Below are positions 60,348 to 64,000 of a stretch of 64,000 bases of DNA, one piece after another (the stretch's first letter is position 1; the number at the start of each line of letters is the position of its first letter). Made by a program: the position numbers and the translations under genes. The DNA lies in assembly GCF_034356035.1 (NCBI RefSeq), contig NZ_CP136423.1, forward strand, positions 2,976,001 through 3,040,000. The letters run 5' to 3'. The notes under the pieces are model-generated. The model did no database searches. It was not told the origin of the DNA and was given only the letters and a program-made list of their open reading frames with translations. This DNA comes from Blautia hydrogenotrophica DSM 10507 (GTDB lineage: Bacteria; Bacillota; Clostridia; Lachnospirales; Lachnospiraceae).

Positions 60348-61577
60348 ATGAAAGAAAAAGTAATTTTGGCATATTCCGGTGGCCTGGACACTACCGCCAT
60401 CATCCCATGGTTAAAGGAAAACTTTGACTACGAAGTAATTTGCTGCTGCATTGACTGCGGCCAGGGCGAAGAGTTAGATGGATTGGAGGAGCGCGCAAAG
60501 CTTTCCGGCGCTTCTAAATTATACATTGAAAATATTATTGATGAATTCTGCGACGATTACATCATGCCTTGCGTAAAAGCAGGTGCCGTATACGAGAACA
60601 AATACCTACTGGGAACTTCCATGGCACGCCCGGTAATCGCAAAAAAGCTGGTGGAAATCGCCAGAAAAGAAGGGGCTTCTGCCATCTGCCACGGTGCGAC
60701 CGGAAAGGGAAACGATCAAATTCGTTTTGAGTTGGGTATTAAAGCTCTGGCTCCGGACCTGAAAATTATCGCTCCATGGCGTATGACCGACGTTTGGACC
60801 ATGCAATCCCGTGAAGATGAAATCGAATACTGCAAACAGCATGGAATCAATCTGCCGTTCTCCGCAGACAACAGCTACAGCCGTGACCGTAACCTGTGGC
60901 ACATCAGCCATGAGGGACTGGAGCTGGAAGATCCAGCTCAGGAACCAAACTACGATCATCTGCTGGTTCTGGGTGTTTCCCCGGAGAAAGCTCCTGACGA
61001 GGCAGAGTACGTGACCATGACTTTTGAGGCTGGTGTTCCAAAAACTCTGAACGGCAAAGCAATGAAAGTCTCTGAAATCATCACTGAGTTGAACAAGCTG
61101 GGTGGAAAACACGGCATCGGCATCGTAGATATCGTAGAAAACCGTGTGGTTGGAATGAAATCCCGCGGCGTCTACGAGACTCCTGGTGGAACGATTCTGA
61201 TGGAAGCCCATGACCAGCTGGAAGAACTTGTTTTGGACCGCGCTACCATGGAAGTGAAAAAAGACATGGGAAATAAGATGGCTCAGATCGTATATGAAGG
61301 AAAATGGTTCACTCCTCTGCGCGAGGCAGTTCAAGCTTTTGTGGAGTCCACTCAGAAATATGTAACCGGAGAAGTAAAATTCAAACTCTATAAAGGCAAC
61401 ATCATCAAAGCTGGAACCTCCTCTCCGTACAGCCTGTACAGTGAGTCTTTGGCCTCCTTCACCACCGGAGACCTCTACGATCATCACGACGCTTCTGGTT
61501 TCATAACTTTATTCGGACTGCCGTTGAAAGTGCGTGCTATGAAGATGGCGGAAGTGGAAGCCAATAAAGAAAAATAA
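60348..61577 (+). CDS. argG: Argininosuccinate synthase
   Basis: A 409-residue ATP-dependent ligase joining citrulline and aspartate. The PP-loop [17 protein letters not shown], citrulline/aspartate site [13 protein letters not shown], and [19 protein letters not shown] are conserved. Start ATG at 60348 ([12 protein letters not shown]) after GAGGAGGACTATAGAC. Divergent from argCJBD; argF and argH are not in the window. Confidence 0.97.
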   Translation: MKEKVILAYSGGLDTTAIIPWLKENFDYEVICCCIDCGQGEELDGLEERAKLSGASKLYIENIIDEFCDDYIMPCVKAGAVYENKYLLGTSMARPVIAKKLVEIARKEGASAICHGATGKGNDQIRFELGIKALAPDLKIIAPWRMTDVWTMQSREDEIEYCKQHGINLPFSADNSYSRDRNLWHISHEGLELEDPAQEPNYDHLLVLGVSPEKAPDEAEYVTMTFEAGVPKTLNGKAMKVSEIITELNKLGGKHGIGIVDIVENRVVGMKSRGVYETPGGTILMEAHDQLEELVLDRATMEVKKDMGNKMAQIVYEGKWFTPLREAVQAFVESTQKYVTGEVKFKLYKGNIIKAGTSSPYSLYSESLASFTTGDLYDHHDASGFITLFGLPLKVRAMKMAEVEANKEK

Positions 61578-61579
61578 AT

Positions 61580-61609
61580 CGGATAGGGGAAGATCTTCTT
61601 CCCTATCCG
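61580..61609. repeat. Short hairpin repeat family, copy 2
   Basis: CGGATAGGGGAAG and CTTCCCTATCCG, one base shorter in the second arm than copy 1 at 23856-23886. It begins three bases after the argG stop, the same placement as copy 1 relative to its upstream gene. Confidence 0.7.
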
Positions 61610-61622
61610 CTACAGTTCGTAC

Positions 61623-61641
61623 TAGACGCGTGCCACCGGCA
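61623..61641 (+). repeat. 19-bp dispersed repeat, copy 2
   Basis: TAGACGCGTGCCACCGGCA, matching 48684-48702 in inverted orientation. Confidence 0.6.
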
Positions 61642-61673
61642 AGCGGTGCTGCATGCCGGACTTATCGCGCAAA

Positions 61674-61720
61674 CAGGGGTCGGTGTAACTTACCAAGTCA
61701 CACCGACCCCTGAAATTTTT
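61674..61720. terminator. Terminator between argG and the SH3 lipoprotein gene
   Basis: CAGGGGTCGGTGT-A-ACTT and AGT-C-ACACCGACCCCTG form a strong stem with a four-base loop. A T-run (AAATTTTTG) follows on the plus strand; it overlaps the end of the convergent lipoprotein gene region. Confidence 0.85.
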
Positions 61721-61722
61721 GT

Positions 61723-62475
61723 TTACTGAACCTCTATGATCTTGCCTGTGTCGTAATAGAAAATTGTGGCGGATTCTCCCACACTGGTACCATTGGTATT
61801 CAGTCCTTCCTGAGCATAGGTGATCGTCTCGCCGTCAACATCTGAGACAATCGTAATTGTGTTGCCCGATACACTGACTACCTTTCCAGTATCCGCATAG
61901 ATCGGTGTTCCCTGGGCATCCGTATTCCCAGTGGCATGGGCTGACCAATTACTGCTCGGTCCGTAGGGAACCCCATTCTCGTCCACATTTGCTGTACTGG
62001 TCGCAGGCGTTGTGCTGCTCTGAGCGTTTTGCTCTGTACCAGAAGCCGCAGATGTATTGTTCTGAGCAGTATCTGCTGTGCCCTCCGGCGCAGTCTGCGT
62101 AATGTACTCTTCCTTCACATAACCATCGGCGCCATCCAGTTGAATACGCACCCATCCATCTTTTGGATTATCCAGCGCAGTCACACTTTCTCCTGGCTGC
62201 AAAGACCCCACGATCTCTCCGTCTGTGGCTGCGCTCGCGCGCACATTCACATTATCGTTAGCATAGACCGTCTTATTCGCCAGCTCAGGTACAGGTGTCG
62301 GCGTAGGTGTAGGTGTCGCTGTCACCTTGGGCTTAGGTGTCGGTGACGGTGTAGGCGTCGCTGTCACCACTTCAGCAGGTTCCAGTTCATCGTTCTTTCC
62401 AAAACCACAGGCAGTCATAGACACTGCCAGAGTAACCACTATCAAACTCCCCAAAATTTTCTTGGATTTGTTCAT
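61723..62475 (-). CDS. SH3-domain lipoprotein
   Basis: A 250-residue lipoprotein: signal sequence with lipobox SMTAC (Cys23), a Pro/Thr-rich linker at about 38-65 (TPTPSPTPKPKV and similar), and an SH3b domain at about 70-130 (VNVRASAATDGEIVGSLQPGESVTALDNPKDGWVRIQL). A Ser/Thr/Gln-rich spacer follows, then a small C-terminal strand-rich domain with VVSVSGNTITIVSDVDGETITY. SH3b domains usually bind peptidoglycan, so it is likely attached to the outer membrane face and contacts the wall. Start ATG at 62475 after AAAGGGAGAATTTAGT. Confidence 0.87.
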   Translation of the reverse strand: MNKSKKILGSLIVVTLAVSMTACGFGKNDELEPAEVVTATPTPSPTPKPKVTATPTPTPTPVPELANKTVYANDNVNVRASAATDGEIVGSLQPGESVTALDNPKDGWVRIQLDGADGYVKEEYITQTAPEGTADTAQNNTSAASGTEQNAQSSTTPATSTANVDENGVPYGPSSNWSAHATGNTDAQGTPIYADTGKVVSVSGNTITIVSDVDGETITYAQEGLNTNGTSVGESATIFYYDTGKIIEVQ

Positions 62476-62656
62476 ACTAAATTCTCCCTTTGTCATGATA
62501 AGCAAATGCGTTCGGAAAAAATCACTCTCTCCTTGCGCAAATCAAAGCAGATCAAAGACCCACCATGTTACCCGCCTACCTGTATATTATACCATACTCC
62601 CACACACTTTGGCTAGTACCAGGAAATTACACGCTCTCAAACTTCCCTTCCATTCC

Positions 62657-62974
62657 TCACCCGAACAGCCCTATCACTCTCTCCGTGATAAAAACTGCCA
62701 CACAAGCACAGGCTGCCACTGTAAGAAGACTCTTTTCCCTATAAGCCGCCGCCAAAGCTACCGCAAATCCCACAAATGCTGACCAGATACTAGAAGTAGC
62801 CGATAAAATCGCCGGAAACGTCATGGCAGCGAGACAGGCATACGGCACATAAAACAAAAAAGAACGTATAAACGGACTGGTAATCTCTTTTTTCACCAGT
62901 GCCAGCGGAAGCATACGAATCAGATAAGTCACTCCCGCCATTACAAAAATCATCAGATAAATATTATTCTCCAC
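62657..62974 (-). CDS. azlD: Branched-chain amino acid exporter small subunit, AzlD family
   Basis: A 105-residue protein with four hydrophobic helices and the AzlD motif VTYLIRMLPLALV and VPYACLAAMTFPAIL. It acts with AzlC as an exporter of branched-chain amino acids or analogues. Its start overlaps the azlC end by 11 bases. Confidence 0.9.
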   Translation of the reverse strand: MENNIYLMIFVMAGVTYLIRMLPLALVKKEITSPFIRSFLFYVPYACLAAMTFPAILSATSSIWSAFVGFAVALAAAYREKSLLTVAACACVAVFITERVIGLFG

Positions 62975-63686
62975 CTGCCGTTCCCTCCTTCTTCTCTTGA
63001 ATCGGATTCAACCATGCGGCGATTCCTGCCGTCATCACTGTAGTGATAATAACGATTAAGCTTGAAGAAATCTGTCTATGCAAGGGCAGATAAGATAGCA
63101 GAGTGCTCATCGCCATCGCTCCCACAACCACTTCCAGAACTGCTGAATTCTTCTTACACGGCGGAATAATCACCGCCAAAAACATTCCATAGATTGCCAC
63201 ACTCAGAGCGCTGACTACAAAATCCGGCAAAAGATTTCCTGAAATTGCTCCCACCAATGTCCCCAAAGTCCAGCCTGGAATCGCTACTGCCATCGCCCCA
63301 TAATTATACCAAGGGCTTACTGCCCCTTCCTGACTAGCACTCACACCAAAAATTTCATCCGTCACACCAAAAGCCACCAGATATCGATGCCCCCACGCTG
63401 CTTTTCTATCCAACTTTTGGGATAGTGAAAAAGACATCAGACAATATCTCAGATTGATAATCAGCTGCGTCAAAGCCATCTCATAATAGGTTCCCCCTGT
63501 GACAATGAGATTCAAACCAGCAAACTGCCCGGCGGAAGTCAGATTCGTCAGAGATATCAACACTGCCTGTCCAATATTCAGTCCCGCGGATACCGCCATC
63601 ATCCCAAAAGTAAAGGCTACTGCAAAGTAACCCAGCGCGATAGGGATTCCATCTTTTAGTCCTCTCTGAAATGCTCTCTTTTCCAT
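62964..63686 (-). CDS. azlC: Branched-chain amino acid exporter large subunit, AzlC family
   Basis: A 240-residue AzlC with GLKDGIPIALGYFAVAFTFGMMAVSAGL, LTNLTSAGQFAGLNLI and YLVAFGVTDEIFGVS. About six to seven TM helices. The start chosen is ATG at 63686 (MEKRAFQRG) after GGGAAGAACAGGGAACT; a longer frame to 63836 adds a non-homologous hydrophobic stretch and is less likely. Confidence 0.9.
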   Translation of the reverse strand: MEKRAFQRGLKDGIPIALGYFAVAFTFGMMAVSAGLNIGQAVLISLTNLTSAGQFAGLNLIVTGGTYYEMALTQLIINLRYCLMSFSLSQKLDRKAAWGHRYLVAFGVTDEIFGVSASQEGAVSPWYNYGAMAVAIPGWTLGTLVGAISGNLLPDFVVSALSVAIYGMFLAVIIPPCKKNSAVLEVVVGAMAMSTLLSYLPLHRQISSSLIVIITTVMTAGIAAWLNPIQEKKEGTAGGE

Positions 63687-64000
63687 AGTTCCCTGTTCTT
63701 CCCTCTCAAAAAAGTATTCAATATCGTTAAGACCACTCTTCTGCGCGGCCTGCCGACCTAAAAAATTGTAACATCGAAACAAAAGATATTCAAGTGGGAA
63801 GACCAAAAGAAAAGACATGCCAGCCCTCACCAACATGTCTCAGTTTCTTCTCTGTTTCGAATTTTATCTGTCTGTACCACCTTCAGCCGATCGGATAGAC
63901 AAAGATTCCCTTCTCTATCCGGCTCGATACCACAGCCAGTTCACAGCATTGTTATTCGCAGTCCATTACCCGACAAATTTAAGCTTCCAATGTCTGGTAC
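63687..64000. other. Right-edge region without a recognised gene
   Basis: It contains the azlC upstream region and the third short hairpin at 63892-63921. Nothing else is recognisable before the window ends. Confidence 0.45.
63892..63921. repeat. Short hairpin repeat family, copy 3
   Basis: CGGATAGACAAAGATTCC and TTCTCTATCCG: the outer seven bases match copies 1 and 2 exactly, while the inner stem differs (G-rich segment replaced by ACAA). Confidence 0.55.

Overview
The window looks like the chromosome of an anaerobic Firmicute, most likely a Lachnospiraceae-type (Clostridium cluster XIVa) gut bacterium. The clues are ferredoxin-dependent 2-oxoacid oxidation, strong AGGAGG ribosome sites, a tryptophan T-box, an AhpC plus thioredoxin-reductase-like AhpF pair, a MATE exporter and FadR- and LacI-type local regulators. 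No rRNA, tRNA, CRISPR array, phage or intact transposase was recognised. The species assignment is inference.

Left part (1-15.6 kb). A VOR-type 2-oxoacid:ferredoxin oxidoreductase operon runs off the left edge and faces a FadR-like regulator; a FadR-type palindrome lies between them. Next come a two-component system with an intramembrane-sensing type kinase and an ABC exporter operon led by a 48-residue membrane peptide. The exporter promoter carries four TTCACA-like repeats at an exact 11-bp pitch. A MATE exporter follows. Then comes a pantoate block: a GntR regulator, ketopantoate reductase and a cyclase-family hydrolase facing panB and a BASS-family (PanS-like) transporter.

Centre (16-32.3 kb). 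A large accessory catabolic cluster is mostly on the minus strand. It has a nitrate/sulfonate/taurine-type ABC importer with two permeases and two ATPases, an SDR and a zinc dehydrogenase, and two class II aldolases. It also has paralogues of phosphofructokinase and triosephosphate isomerase, a LarA-family nickel-pincer racemase, LarB, a TauE/SafE permease and an aldose-1-epimerase-like protein. A LacI-type regulator is adjacent, and two matching operators tie the two halves together. The substrate is not evident. This is the best candidate for an undescribed pathway. The remaining nickel-pincer genes, larE and larC, sit 30 kb away at 45.6-47.8 kb, and LarC carries a five-copy His-rich tandem repeat.

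Right part (32.4-64 kb). There is a complete trpEGDCFBA operon under a T-box, and an argCJBD operon divergent from argG. Between and beyond them are redox genes (ahpC, ahpF-like), a TetR/hydrolase pair, a nitrilase-family amidase, ogt, small hypotheticals, several decayed genes (two AraC-like, one ABC transporter, one DUF2442), an SH3 lipoprotein and azlCD.

Across 38.9-60.0 kb a roughly 190-bp intergenic repeat occurs in four full copies, one partial copy and one diverged relative. Each full copy ends in a long hairpin whose arms change in a compensatory way between copies. One copy lies between the trp T-box terminator and trpE. A second, shorter hairpin family occurs three times.
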